Under the pieces are notes generated by a model, which was not told where the DNA came from, searched no databases, and saw nothing but the letters and a program-made list of their open reading frames with translations. A program made the translations under genes and the position numbers. Shown piece after piece: positions 33,619 through 46,120 of a stretch of DNA of 64,000 bases; the stretch's first letter is position 1, and each line of letters begins with the position of its first letter. Source of the stretch: Oxytricha trifallax (Eukaryota > Ciliophora > Spirotrichea > Sporadotrichida > Oxytrichidae); assembly GCA_000711775.1 (NCBI GenBank), contig ARYC01000010.1, forward strand, positions 1-64,000. Reading direction: 5' to 3'.

Positions 33619-36600
33619 TATAATTATTTATTTGTTAAATATATTCAAGCGGCTTGATGTTTGTAATACTTTAATATTTATCATTATTTCACCGATATAG
33701 CTTATTATTTTTTTCATTGTTTTTATTTAAACTCATTTCTTCTCTCGCATTGGATATTAACATCGCAGAAAGAAGCTTTCAAGTATTAATATTTTAAGAT
33801 ATTTAGAGCCAAGTAAGAAAGAATCTTTTGAAGTAAATTAATTTGATTAAATGCAGAGGAAGAAGCTAATTCTAATCTAACTCGTATTTGTATTAAATTT
33901 GATGAGAGAGATTTGTTATAAAGCTAAAATAAATCTGTTGTATTTCATTCCAGGGTAGATTTGGTTCAATTTAAAAAGGTTTACTGAGCAATTAGATTTT
34001 GTCTTTCCAATAAGACTTTACTAGTTAGACACTTATCTCTGACTAGATATAAACATGCAAACCTATTTCCTGCTTTTGTATTTTTTATATGATGGTTAAT
34101 TCTCTTCTAGAATATCACAGTAACTTCATTCATTAAATTAGATGTCCTCGGTAGCAAACCACTGAGACTCTTATCAGCGTTTTAACTCTTCCTTTTTATG
34201 ATTCATCAATTTATTATTAAAAAAACATCTAGTAATTTAATTATTACTACTTTTATCAGAATGTAAAATTATCGTTATAACTTCATTTAAAGAGTTAAAA
34301 TGATTAATTAGTATTTGACTAGCACACTCTTGAGGTTGCAGTAGAATAATATTGTTAATTAATTGCATTTATTTATTTCATATTTCTTACTGCTAATCAT
34401 TCTATTTCTCAAAATTATCGATTGCTAACTATTGTTATTGTCCATTTCATGTAGGGGTGGTTGTTCATATTTAAAAATAAATGCCGTAAGTATAAATTTC
34501 AATATTTGAGTTGTTCTCTAGTTATTAAAGTGGCCGATAAATTTGAATTTGACATTGATTTAATCCCCTATTTATTGTGAACGAATTGTTAAATTATTGA
34601 GAGTTATTTAAATTACCCACCGCACTATTTTAATTATTTTATTGATAAGTTGTGATAATTGCATCATAATATGCTTAAATATTTTAATTTCTCATTTTAG
34701 TTGTGATTATGTTGTTTTCAAACCTTTTATTGCTATTTTATATATTTTTTGTCCCTAATTAAATTGATGCGGTTCAAATAATTAGAAAGATTAAATATTA
34801 ATACTTAACTGTAATTTTAGCACTTAGCTATGTAATGTTCAATTAACCTACTTACATTGGTTAAATGATAATTTAAAAATTAGATCTTGAGTAAATTTTT
34901 CCTTTGAAAATGATTAATCAATATTTCCTTCAGCTTCGTAAGCATTTTATTGGTATTCAATCTCCTAATAAATTAATATTTAATGTGGCTCAATAAAAGT
35001 CATTAATATTTATAAGCCTTTTTAGATATTTTAGCTTACAGTTATTAATTTTAATAATCATTACAATTTTTAATTTATTTTGGAAAATTTAATCATAAAA
35101 ATTACAATTGTTTTATGTGGTAGTAATATGTGCCAAAGTTGATGATAAAACAGACTCATTTAATATTCATTTAAAATTAGCTTGGCATGATAAAATCTAA
35201 GCCAAAATGCACATTAAAATAGTACCTTCAAGAGTAAACTCCAGTTAATTTTAAATATTCTCTATATTGAGCAGCATTTATTAGGCCAATCTAATTTGCC
35301 AACAACTTTATTTTTATTGATTTCGATGCATTTTAGTAATTTTTATCGTTTAGTTATTATTTCTGAAGTATTTTGCTAAATTATCTTCAAAATTTATTAC
35401 AAGCTCTTTATTTATTTATTTTGTTATACTATTCATTTTAAGTTGGAGGATTTGAATTTTTGTTTCCTTTTCACGTCTATATTAGAGTAATCTATAAATT
35501 AAATATTACATTTAATCATCAGGGACATGGTCGGCAATATTGAAATCTCCATAACTCACATCTTATCTTAGTTTTTTTAAGTCTTAATTAATAATTTATG
35601 ATTTAGATATTTGTAATCATGTAATCATCAGTTTTAAATGAAATTACTTTAAAAATGATATTTTAATATAAAATTAAAACGCTGTTATGATATAAGCTTT
35701 AATAAAATATAATCAATAAATGGCTTTATATAAGCTGTCAGTGATACCAGTCTAAAAAAAGATCGATATCTTAATACATACTTGTAATTATTTACTTTCA
35801 ATTTGATTTGCAAGGGTTTCATTGTCTTTTTAATTATCACTTATTTGTTTTGTTTCTGAAATTAAGTGATCTCCCCTTAGTCTTGTAACATGATTTAAAT
35901 TCAAAAAACTATTCCTTTATTGTTTGTTATAAATAAAGTGTCATGCTATTAAGCTGACCAGTTTTGAGAATTGCTGCTTAATTTCTTATTTCTATAGCTA
36001 TTTTAATTAATATTTTTTTAAAAAAAACTCCTTGATATTTTTAGTATTTGTCTTATTGAGTTAATTTGATCTACAGTGATAATGTTTGCCACTGGGCTTC
36101 CATAGTGGTGAGCTCTTGTTTTCAAATTTTTAAATTCATTTCTTTTCATACCCTTGGGTTGTTTAATTTTCACATTTGTAGGTGAAGTAATCCTTTGAAT
36201 TTTTATTTAAGAAATAAAACTCGGGCTTGTATGAAACTAGTTTGCTATATACCTCCCATTATTTTATTAAGAAATCTTAGAATTTCGTGAAAATCTTGTC
36301 TTTAATTGTTTTTAAAGATGATTCTTGACTTCTTAACAATTTTTAAAACCACCATGCTCAAGAAGTTACCGTTAATTTAAAGATTTTAGTTTCCTTGATT
36401 ATTTGGCTGAAGTTTACTACTAAATAGTTGTTTACTTGACATTCTATAATGATCATCATACTACTTTAACTTATATTTTGTTTGAAATTATTAATAAATT
36501 GTGCAAACAATTGAAGTAAGGCCTGGCCTGCATTAGATATATTTGATTGAGGTTTAAGAGATATTGTTCATTAATGTAATTTAAACCTTTCTGTTACCCT

Positions 36601-38002
36601 ATCCTACCCTTCACGTGAAATCGAAATATAAATCTTGGATTTTAATCGGTCCAATGTAAAGCATTGAAGTCTCTTTTGTTATTCTGGAAAATTAACTAGA
36701 ATTAGAAAAGTTTTAAGCTTGCATAGAAGGCCTCAAGTATTTTATTTAATTTCGTGTACTTTTGGGTCACCTAGTTAAATGAGAGTAAAATTACAATAAT
36801 CTGAATCCTTCTTGTTCTTAAATAATGATCTTTTAATAAATTTCTAGTTTTTATTCCCTATTAAATTGCCTTACTGCCGAAAGAAGGTCTAAAAATGATC
36901 TTCATTAAATTTTAGTTTTATTCAAGCCCACAATATTTTTAATTTAATTTTTTGATTGATTTGTGTAAGCTGAGAATTTTCTTTCTTTTTCTACTTCACT
37001 TTAAGAACCTAATAGTAATTTATTTCTACTTCATTAATGAACATTAGAGCTTAGTTGCATTTGCCATTTTTTAAACATAATTAAATTTTTTTTCATGAAG
37101 AGTTGAGGGAAAAACTAGCTTCCAAAGCTACACTTTAAGTATTTTTGTGCACTCTAGGATGCTTGTTTTTAGTACTCAAGGCAGATTCGCCCTATAAATA
37201 TCATACTTACCTTGCAATTCATTTCTCTATACTTTAAGACTTTTTAATATATTCTGCATAGTGCTTCTAAAACTATATAGTTCACGAAAGTCATAAGAAA
37301 TATTAAAATATTGGGATCATTTATTCTATAAGAAGGATCATTGAAGAAATTGCTATAGTCATTTGAATCATAGCTCTACATAATTGAGTCAATTTCTGTT
37401 TCTACTCTTTTATGATTCGCTTCAAAAAATTAAATATTTCGTGAAAAGATCTTATTTATTTATATTTTTTTTATTTTATATGCTTTTTATAGAAAGCAAA
37501 TGTTAATCTAAATCTATTTAACTCTTTGCAGTCTCAATATTGCCTTATAAATCTTGATCTAAATAGTTCTCTACTGCTTATTTATATGTCGATGAGCTGA
37601 GATTTAAACTTTGCTTTTATGAATGAAGTTTGCTACTTTTAATTTATCGGCTTTGATAAGTTTATGCTCTTCTGTTTTCTCAAAATAATTTGTTCATTAC
37701 CATACTCTAAAGTTCTAGTTAAATTTAGCTCGAATTTTATGATTGTTAAAGTTTATTGGAAGTTCTTTAATGTGGGATTTAGCTTAGTCTTGAAATGTGA
37801 AACATCAATCGAATTTTATGTAATTAACCATCTAAAGTTTCCTAAAAATCTCGAAAAGTTTGCAGTACAACTATTTTAATAAAGATGCTGTTAGCTTTAA
37901 ATTCATACAAGTCAAGTAAGTTGTACTTTCCTTTAAATATTATTGCATATTCTAGCTTTAATATTAATTTTTTGTTAATATTTATATTTTATTTATTTTC
38001 TT
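33619..38002. other. Long AT-rich region, no supportable gene
   Basis: About 4.4 kb without coherent coding blocks. Two plus-strand ORFs at 37664-37879 and 37885-38094 are Phe/Leu/Ile/Asn-rich and look compositional. No repeat family was recognised apart from short A/T tracts. Confidence 0.4.
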
Positions 38003-38363
38003 CGCCTGACAACCTTTTAAATAATTGTCAGGCCCATTTTTTTAAAATGGTTTTAAGTATAATCAGTATCAATGATTTAAAATTTACTTTTTAGACTTTC
38101 AATATAATTGCTTTTCTTATTTTTCTATTTTTTACTATTAGTTTCCTTTTAAGTATTGTTAATTCCTTTTGCTTTTAGATAAAGTCCAAATGGCTTTTAT
38201 AGGGTGCCTATTTGAATATCTTATATGATATTGATGGACCCTTAATATTTAATAGGGATACTTAGAACAATGTTCTAAATACTTTTCTATATCTCTTAAT
38301 TACTTTTAGAACATAATATCTAAAATTACCTCGCCTGACAATTATTTTAAAGGTTGTCAGGCC
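38003..38363. mobile_element. Small element with palindromic terminal repeats
   Basis: Each end is itself a 28-bp hairpin (CCTGACAACC...TTGTCAGG at 38005-38032; CCTGACAATT...TTGTCAGG at 38334-38361). The two ends are inverted copies of each other with one mismatch, each followed by GCC or preceded by CGC. About 300 bases lie between them and contain no gene. Confidence 0.7.
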
Positions 38364-38689
38364 AGATCATTATTTTGAAGATTTTCTGGATTCTTAACTT
38401 CAGCATCTTGGCATATTTCTTGGAATTCACAATTGCTGATTGGAAATATTTTAAGTTTTAAGAAAATTCGACTAGCTTCATCAGAAGCCATTAAGATGTA
38501 TAATAATATGCACAAGAAAGACTTTGTTTAACTTGACTTTTATGAAATGTATTGATTTGCTTCAAAAATGATCCTGTTGATTTTAATTCTTTAGAGCTCT
38601 TTAAAAAATAAAATATTAATTCCATTCGAAAAAGGATTGGTATTAACTTTGACTCCCAAAGGTTTATGCAAAATAATCTGAAAAAAAAT

Positions 38690-38885
38690 ACTATTGTAGA
38701 AATTAAATTATAAATTGATAAGAATTCTCAATACAATGTCTGTAAGAAAAAGATTCATCTTCCTCATCATCGTAGTCGTCTTCATCGTCATTATCTTTTA
38801 TTCTACGCTGCACCCCCCCTTTTAGTGTCGTCTGGCGAAACACCTATCGTCTAGTGGAACCTGTGGTCTTACCAAGTAGGATCAA
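38690..38885 (-). pseudogene. Acidic-tail small protein, copy lacking its ATG
   Basis: The minus strand reads ILLGKTTGSTRR, then an in-frame TAG or Gln, then a C-terminus of Asp/Glu runs (DNDDEDDYDDEEDE). It is a diverged paralog of the ORF at 44458, aligned from the first codon: the ATG there is TTG here (38885-38883). The shared core is L-x-GKTxG near the start and an acidic tail at the end. No family is recognised. Confidence 0.6.
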
Positions 38886-40190
38886 TAAAAAATAAATTAA
38901 AGATATTATTTTTGTAATTTATATTTTATGTAAGTGGAATGACTCCACAAGGGTCTGACTAGTAAGTTTACTTAATAATATATCAATTTTTCATTTTAAT
39001 TTATCTGTTACTAATTTTAAATTATGATTGATTTGCTTACTTCCTAGTTGCTTCTATAAGTTAGTTAGCTTGCTAATTGTACACTATTTACTCATTCCTA
39101 TTCGTATTTGTCCTCTCAATCATCAATAAGATTTAATTATGAGGATACTATCCGAAATTGATAACACTTTTAAACGACATTGCGAAAATACTCATTTCAT
39201 CCTTATTATAGAGTTTCGCACATGGCCTTTATTCATAGTGATATTTAAATCATGGGCAAATTAGAACATTTGCTAATTGAGAGACTTATCTCATTTAAAT
39301 TCATTTATTTTCATAATTCTGCTTATTATTTCTTAAAAATAACTAGCAATTTGAGATTTAAGGATTAAAGTCTTACCTTTGTGATTTTGCCTATTAAAAT
39401 TTAATTATTTAGATTTATATAATCAATATTTATATATAGTATTTCTTATAATAAATTTGGTTGATATATTTTATTTTGTATAGTTGTACTCATGCAAAAG
39501 TGATGATTAAATGAGATGAATGTTTTTTCATGTATAGTGGCCCAATATTGAAGGAATATGTTTGGTTTTGGGATATATTTAAAATAAATTTAATTAATGA
39601 TTAATTATTTTTAGTTAGATCTTTGATAAATGTCCGCAAAAAGAGGCTTTATTATGATCAACTGAAAGCCTTTAAAAAAGAGGCGGTTATTAGTAATAAA
39701 TTTTTGTAAATTAATTACTCTTTCATATATATATTCTTTTAAAACATTGATTTGTGTTAATGATTTGCTATTGCCAAAATTAATTTATCTCTATGCACAA
39801 ATTAGTAAAACACATATACTGATAATGTGATTTAGCTAGAAATAATAAAATTTCGCTTGATCGAAATGATACAAAATAATTCTAAAAGCAATCCGTCCTA
39901 AATTGCTGGTACTACAATGAATCTTTATTTGAATTTTAAATTCCTTTAAAGTTGATGACTTCTATTATCTTTTATATTAAATAAATGTAATTTAATTAAC
40001 TCATTCAAGTATATTTCTGTAATCGTGATAAATAATATGAAAGACTAAATATGATAAAACTAAAAATTAAAATTTCTAATGGACATCAGGATACTGGTCA
40101 CTCAATATAATTTGTAAGTTCCAAAAAGCCTACCCAACAAATTATATTTTAGCAATGCCTGTCATTGATTCAAGGAGTAATATTAACTGA
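38886..40190. other. AT-rich region, nothing seen
   Basis: Upstream flank of the acidic-tail copy; no coherent frame was found. Confidence 0.35.
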
Positions 40191-40199
40191 ACGGTTAAG

Positions 40200-40300
40200 A
40201 GATTTGAAATAAAAAGACAAAGGACATAGAAAGTTAGATCAGATGGTTCTAAATACGAAGGTCAATATTTTGAGGGTAAAGCTATTCTTAGAAAATATTT
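40200..40300 (+). CDS. MORN-repeat coding block 2
   Basis: The plus strand reads RSDGSKYEGQYFEGKAIL, a MORN unit (DG-x-x-YEG-x-[WFY]-x-x-GKA). It is short and flanked by AT-rich DNA, as expected for a single germline coding segment. The unit is too short to tell whether it belongs to the same gene as the block at 24.9 kb, which would imply a scrambled or dispersed gene. Confidence 0.55.
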
Positions 40301-40671
40301 TTGTTTTAGACAACGCTAATACCTATTATTCATTTGTTAATGCAACAATTATTTTTAAAATTTCTCATTAATTTCATAAATATTAAACTGAGGGATGATG
40401 TTTTTAGTTACTGTTGATTAAATTCACTAGAGTAACTTTTGGAGTTTGATTTTATCTTAATAAACTTTATGTTTCATTTTAAGATTCTTATTTAACATTA
40501 GCTTTATCTCCAATTACAGTAATTATGTGAATAAGATATCTTTTTGAATTTAAAAAGTAGATACAATTATAAATTTTTTTTTCAAACAACGCTCAATTAC
40601 TTTGTAATAAACACTAAAACAATATTGAATTAAAGAACTTTGAATTTATGAGCTTTTCATTTCTTTTTTGG

Positions 40672-40795
40672 CATGTTGGCAAAAAAGCATTTTGGATTGG
40701 TCTACACTGAAGAAGTTGTTAAGAATTCACATACATCATCAAAGATTAGATAATTTTTGAAGGCTGAGATTATGCGAGCCCGCTAAATAAATAAA
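40672..40795 (+). CDS. Short coding block, unidentified
   Basis: The plus strand reads LAKKHFGLVYTEEVVKNSHT, SSKIRQFLKAEIMRARQINK with two TAA as Gln, a plausible basic helical segment. It is bounded by AT-rich DNA on both sides. Family unknown. Confidence 0.4.
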
Positions 40796-41302
40796 ATTCT
40801 AATCATAGCTTTTAAATCATTATATTCTTTCTTTATCATAGACTTCTTTGCATTGTTGATGATAATTTTATCTTGCAACACATGCTCAAATTTAAATCAT
40901 GTAAGTGTTTATATAAACTATATTAGATATTTTAATTAAAGAACTGTTTTGGTCTCTCCTTATTTTTATAACGATTTGATGAAGAGGATAGCAGTCTAAT
41001 TTAAATTATAGCTGGCAAAATCCGCTGTATGTAGGATTGTTTAGTTATATAACTTAAGTATTTTTGTCTTGTGATTCTTGTCAACTCTTAAGTGATACTT
41101 TATCGTGACAAATGTTAATATTAAATATAATTGTAAAAAAATTGGTCTCCTTCTTTCTTGTCTCTTAAATTACTAATGTTTTTTTTATATTTTTAAGTCA
41201 AAGAAATTTTGTAAATTATAATCTATATTGAAATAATATATAATAATAATAATAAGTTCGAATTATAATATATTTTTGTTAAAATAATAGTTTCTAAACA
41301 TA

Positions 41303-41614
41303 ATGGGCAATTCAATTATTAAATCAAGGCATCCTTCTACTATCAAATCGAGTATAAAGCAAACTTAGTAAGAAATTCAGCACTAATTAAATCCTTAATC
41401 GAGGGATAATTCGTCTCGGCCATTATAAGAGAACGATTATGACTTAAATAATCAACATCCAATGAGATATAGTCACATGGGAAGGGTGGTTCATGAATGT
41501 GTATTCAGATTCTACAAAGATTGGAAAACTTAAAGATTAATTGAATTTAAAAAGGATACAAAGCGGTACAGTTACAACGAGCATGCTTGGAGAAAGAGCA
41601 TCTAAGAATTATGA
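41303..41614 (+). CDS. N-terminal coding block of a possible myristoylated protein
   Basis: ATG 41303 to TGA 41612, 103 codons with eight TAA/TAG read as Gln. It begins MGNSII, a sequence of the kind that accepts N-terminal myristate (Gly2, Ser-rich start). The middle holds RVVHECVFRFYKDWK and the end is basic (KKDTKRYSYNEHAWRKSI). It may be a complete small protein or the first germline segment of a longer one; AT-rich DNA follows. No family is recognised. Confidence 0.5.
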
Positions 41615-42739
41615 TTCTATAGATCGAAAAATGAATTGATGCTTTAAAGCAAATTAAAGTGGTGTAAGTAGAAGAATATGATTTAATTAGTTTTTTAATA
41701 GAGAGATAATAATGTTTAAACATAATATTTTAGAAGTGATTATCTGGTTAACGTCAGAATATAAGTTTGAATTATGTAATTAAAAATCGAGATGCATATT
41801 TTGTTTCCTAGACAAGTTAAAGGAGAGGCCAAAAGATAAAGAAAATAGATTTTTTTTCAAAATATATTATTTCAATAAACCTTTATAAAATATCAAGCTC
41901 TTAAAGAAATACTAAATTAGCGATATGGATATAAAAAATAGAATAAAGATAAGCAAAATCTTCAAAGCAAGATTATCACTATCTTAATTATATTTATTTT
42001 TAAATCTTCCTAATTGGAACAGTTAAAGTAATATCCACAAATTTTATTTCATTGCTCCCAATCAAAATCTAGCTAAATTTATTAAAAAGGCAACATGACT
42101 TACCAGATTATTTTATTCATAAAATAATAAATTTCATATGAGGAATATTTGTGCTGCTGTAAAGAAACTTGCTCTTGAATGGAATATCTGAGAGAGACCT
42201 TAAGTCTTATGACTTAATCATCGCTTTATATATGAGGCAAATAATTCAAGCTATAGCAGAGACAGCTTCAAAGTATTACTTGCTGGATTTTTTAGAAACA
42301 AGCTAATTATGAAATGAAATTTTAAAATTTGTCCGCACTTTAATTATAATCAATGGAGATCTCTACATTTTGATTATAAATGTGATTCATCTAAGTCATT
42401 AAGAAAAAATCAAGGCTTTAGATAATCTTATTAAAAATATGGTCCTGCTACTTTCTGACATTAAAATTGACAAAAGATTTTAGCTAAATATTTATTATAG
42501 AGAGTTCAAAGTTTTTTATATGGATGAAGTTGGATCAAGTGGTCAAGATCTAAATCTAGTAATCAAGGAAGATAAGCTTTAACAATAAAATTCTTAACCA
42601 TACTTACAGATTATTATTAGGCTTTTGTAAAGTTTGAAATTTTAAATGATAATTTCTTAGAAACTTGACACCATATACTCAGCTTGAAAGACACAGGAAA
42701 TAAATGGTTCTTGCAATTATGAAAAATAATTGGAAGAGT

Positions 42740-42937
42740 CTATTTTAAATGAATATTTATTAATATTTTGCAAAATATAAAATCACAAAATGGATGAAGA
42801 ATTGTATAAACCATTTCCTTTATTCCAATCACTCTCATAAACATCTCCATCTTCATGCAAGAAATACTTTTAGTGGGGTCTTTAGTTCTGTTAGTGAAAT
42901 AATTGTCTAAGGCTACTGCTAATGCACCAGGTGTCAC
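42740..42937 (-). CDS. Short minus-strand coding block, unidentified
   Basis: ATG 42937. The first 44 codons (TPGALAVALDNYFTNRTKDP, then SISCMKMEMFMRVIGIKEM) have a natural protein composition, after which the frame becomes Ile/Phe-rich and probably enters eliminated DNA. Family unknown. Confidence 0.4.
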   Translation of the reverse strand: MTPGALAVALDNYFTNRTKDPTKSISCMKMEMFMRVIGIKEMVYTILHPFCDFIFCKILINIHLK

Positions 42938-43619
42938 TTTTATAAAAATTAAAATTAAAATAACTCAAATTTTAGTGAATGAATAGACGCTTTATCTTCA
43001 CCGTTTTAAGTCATTGAAAAGTATTAACAATTATTCATTTTAAGTAAAAATATTTCACATTTTTTAATAAAAGGTAATAATTGTAAACAAAAATCATTTT
43101 ACTCTAGTTGCTCTGAAATTTTAAGCATGAGGTAGAATTTAAAATTTTACAATAGAAGGAGGTCTATGGACCTACAAATAACATAATTATCCCTTAAATA
43201 AGCCAAGTTTAAACTTTAAAACATTTGTCAACATTTGTTTATTTTTAGAATTATAGCTACTTTATTTTTTTTGCAGTTTGGGCGACATAATATGCAGAGA
43301 TGTAAAAATAGTACTTTTTTATTAAAAGATACATGCATGAAGCATTAAATCATAAAATGAGAGAGTTTTTCAATAGTAAGATAGATGCTAGTGTCAATGT
43401 AAAGCTTAAATAACTTTAATTTATTTATTTTTCTTGCATGTTAGCCTCTGGAAATCAATTATAATCATATCCAGAGTCACTTGAACATCAAATCCTTGAA
43501 CTTTCAGATTAGGATATTTAGAATCTATATAATTCATTACTACAATAAGAAAAATTTGTGCCTTTGTTATACATAAATCTTATCACTTAAAGAATTCTTT
43601 CAAGAACTTAACATACCAT

Positions 43620-43775
43620 CCTGACAGGACAGCCAAGTTCATCTGGTGATACAAACATGAGAGTACCTAACGCTAATTCAGAAACTTATGATCACTTAAA
43701 TGAAAGATAAATTGAAACTACCTTGGACTTTGAAAATTTTATATTCTAATAGGATTTATTCTTGCTTAATAAAGC
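43620..43775 (+). CDS. Short plus-strand coding block, unidentified
   Basis: A frame from ATG 43659 reads RVPNANSETYDHLNERQIET and LDFENFIFQQDLFL, with TAA/TAG as Gln, just left of palindrome B. Upstream the reading is less certain. Family unknown. Confidence 0.35.
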
Positions 43776-43806
43776 ATTAATATTATTTATCAAATTATAG
43801 AAGCTA

Positions 43807-44309
43807 TTATTGTTTAGTTATTACTGTTAAGGTTGAATTTGTTTATAGTAAATGAAAATTTATATGAAATACAGATATAGACATATAAATAGAAATTTGT
43901 ATTTAAAAACATTAAGCATTTAAGCATAAATTGCAATATAAAGGGAACCTATTCAGCGATATCTATAGATGCTTACTATAAAAAGCTGCAAGATATTTTT
44001 GCAAGCTTAGTTCAGCTTAGGGTATTAAGAATTCTGATCTGAGACAAAAGTGGTTCGAGGCGATTTTTTTTTACTTATGAAAATCCTAAGCTACCCTAAG
44101 CTGAACTAAGCTTGCAAAAATATCTTGCAGCTTTTTATAGTAAGCATCTATAGATATCGCTGAATAGGTTCCCTTTATAATGCTATTTATGCCTAAATGC
44201 TTAATGTTTTTAAATACAAATTTCTATTTATAAGTCTATATCTGTATTTCATATAAATTTTCATTTACTATAAACAAATTCAACCTTAACAGTAATAACT
44301 AAACAATAA
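43807..44309. repeat. Long palindrome B (218-bp arms, 67-bp loop)
   Basis: 43807-44024 and 44092-44309 are inverted copies with four mismatches by eye (for example around 43928-43937 against 44180-44190). The loop is 44025-44091. The arms contain no coding frame. The right arm abuts the acidic-tail ORF. The divergence between arms shows that the palindrome is older than the sequencing and is not a simple fold-back artefact. Confidence 0.9.
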
Positions 44310-44312
44310 AAA

Positions 44313-44458
44313 AAGTACATCTAAAAAGCAGTTTCGTCTTCGTCATCCTCTTCATCATCGTCATCATCAATAAAATTTTTGCCTCTATATTCCCCTCTCT
44401 GTGTGACTTTGTGAACCACATGTCCTTTGACACCTCTAGTCTTACCAGGCAGGACCAT
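44313..44458 (-). CDS. Acidic-tail small protein, copy with ATG
   Basis: ATG at 44458. The protein starts MVLPGKTRGVKGHVVHKV, passes through a basic middle (TQRGEYRGKNF) and ends in an Asp/Glu tract (DDDDDEEDDEDE). The only TAG in the frame comes after the tail, so the true C-terminus is unclear and the frame runs on into palindrome B. A diverged paralog without a start codon lies at 38690-38885. The basic head with an acidic tail suggests a nucleic-acid- or histone-binding role, which is speculation. Confidence 0.55.
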
Positions 44459-44781
44459 TAAAAAAATAAATTTAAAAATATCTTTTTTGTAATTTCCATT
44501 TTATTTGAGTAAACAGCTCTCTTCCGCGTCTGATCATTTTTATTTTTGATTATTTTACTAATTTATTATTTAATATAATTCACTTTTCAAAAAAAAACGT
44601 AATTTTATAAAAGGTTATTCAGTTTTTTTTCAAGAATGTTCTTAAAATTCTCAGTCAAAACTAAATTGATTAAGAATGAATATTACGAAATTAAAATAAA
44701 AATTTACAGATTTATACAAAGATGATAGATAATCAATTTATTACTAATAATAGGTAATAAAGTTTATAGTCTAATTTATAT

Positions 44782-46120
44782 ATGAAAAGAGAAAGCTCAA
44801 ATAGCCTTGTCTCATCAGATGAATACTGCAAAACCAGCATTTCCCATAAAATTGAAAGTTATTCGTCTGTAAAAAATAGTGTTAATAGCAAGAATCCGCT
44901 GATTTCACAGAAAGATAATCCTAAATACTATACAATTTCAAGAATCCTTCCTTTTTGGAATAGGAATAGTAATAAATTCAGAAATGTTTTAATTTCTTAA
45001 TACACTTAACATTATTTTTAAAATAATTGAATTTCTCAAAATTAATATAGCTTTATTTTACAAAGTAATATCATTTTGATAGTTAAAATAAATCTCTTAA
45101 CGCAAATTTTATAAAAATAAATGTTTCTCATTTTAACTATAAGTTTGAATCATGCCAAATTGTGCCCAAATATATTGATTCTCAAGAGTTTTCGATAAAT
45201 CTATTGCTCCACTTTATTGATAATAAGTCGACAGCCATTTACCCCAGCAATTTCTCAAGCTCAGAGAAGTATCATCAAAATGGTAGCGGCCAAGCAGAGG
45301 AATTAGAGCTGCTGGTTCGTCTTCTTGTTACTTTTAATGAAGAGGCGAATAATAAATCAAAATTATCACCAATTAAATTAAACGGAATCGATTTGGTTGT
45401 TAGACATCAGTTCATTAAAATAACTATTTCAAATATTATTTTTAATTTAATTTGTCTTTAGCTCAACAATTTGAATTTAATCGAAGAGCTAGCAGATGAA
45501 TTAAGATTAGTTTCTTAAATTAGCAAGATTTATCACGATTTACAAATGCTAATAAAGATACCACATATCAATTATATAAAATAATGACATCGGTTCTCCC
45601 ATATTAACGCAAGTTAAATCAAATGCTATCAACATCTGTTTACTTTTTAGGGATTGGGAGGTATTATCAATAAGAATTTTGTTTATACTAAGAGTAAATT
45701 TAGAGAAATAATAACATAGGTCATTTGACATTGAAAAAATAATTAAATATTCGTTCATAATTTTAGCATCCCTCAACATCCCTCATTTATTAGAGTCTAA
45801 TATAAAATATAATAAAATTTGAATTGCATTCATATATCTTTTAGTATAATAATGATGTTTCTCAGATGTTCGAGTTTGATTCAAATGACGCTAGCTAATA
45901 GAACAACTTTTTTATTAATATTAAACCTCAGTTTTTATTGCAAGAGATATCCTAAATAGCTGTTCTTGTTAGATTCGATGAACTAAATAAAATGTTGCTA
46001 TATTAATAAATGAAAACATTTCCAACTAAGATCAAGTTGAGCTCAATTCATTGACCTCAGAGGAGTAATGCAATAGCTTTGCCAATAAATTTGTATAATT
46101 TATAGAGAAATTATTAAAAT
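44782..46120 (+). CDS. Segmented hypothetical gene
   Basis: Plus-strand blocks in order: ATG 44782, KRESSNSLVSSDEYCKTSIS through RILPFWNRNSNKFRNVL (to about 44985); YIDSQEFSINLLLHFIDNKS through NGIDLVVRHQ (45165-45410); LNLIEELADELRLVSQISKI (45470-45560); DVSQMFEFDSNDASQQNNFF through ISQIAVLVRFDELNKM (45850-46000); and VELNSLTSEEQCNSFANKFV (46035-46100, another frame). AT-rich gaps separate the blocks, and the strand and order are constant, so one non-scrambled germline gene is likely. One frame change near 45990. No domain is recognised; the protein looks alpha-helical and Gln-rich. Confidence 0.5.

Noticed and set aside
37664..38094. Two adjacent plus-strand ORFs
   Set aside because: Phe/Leu/Asn-rich with no motif, in a long AT-rich region; part of the second overlaps a hairpin-ended element.
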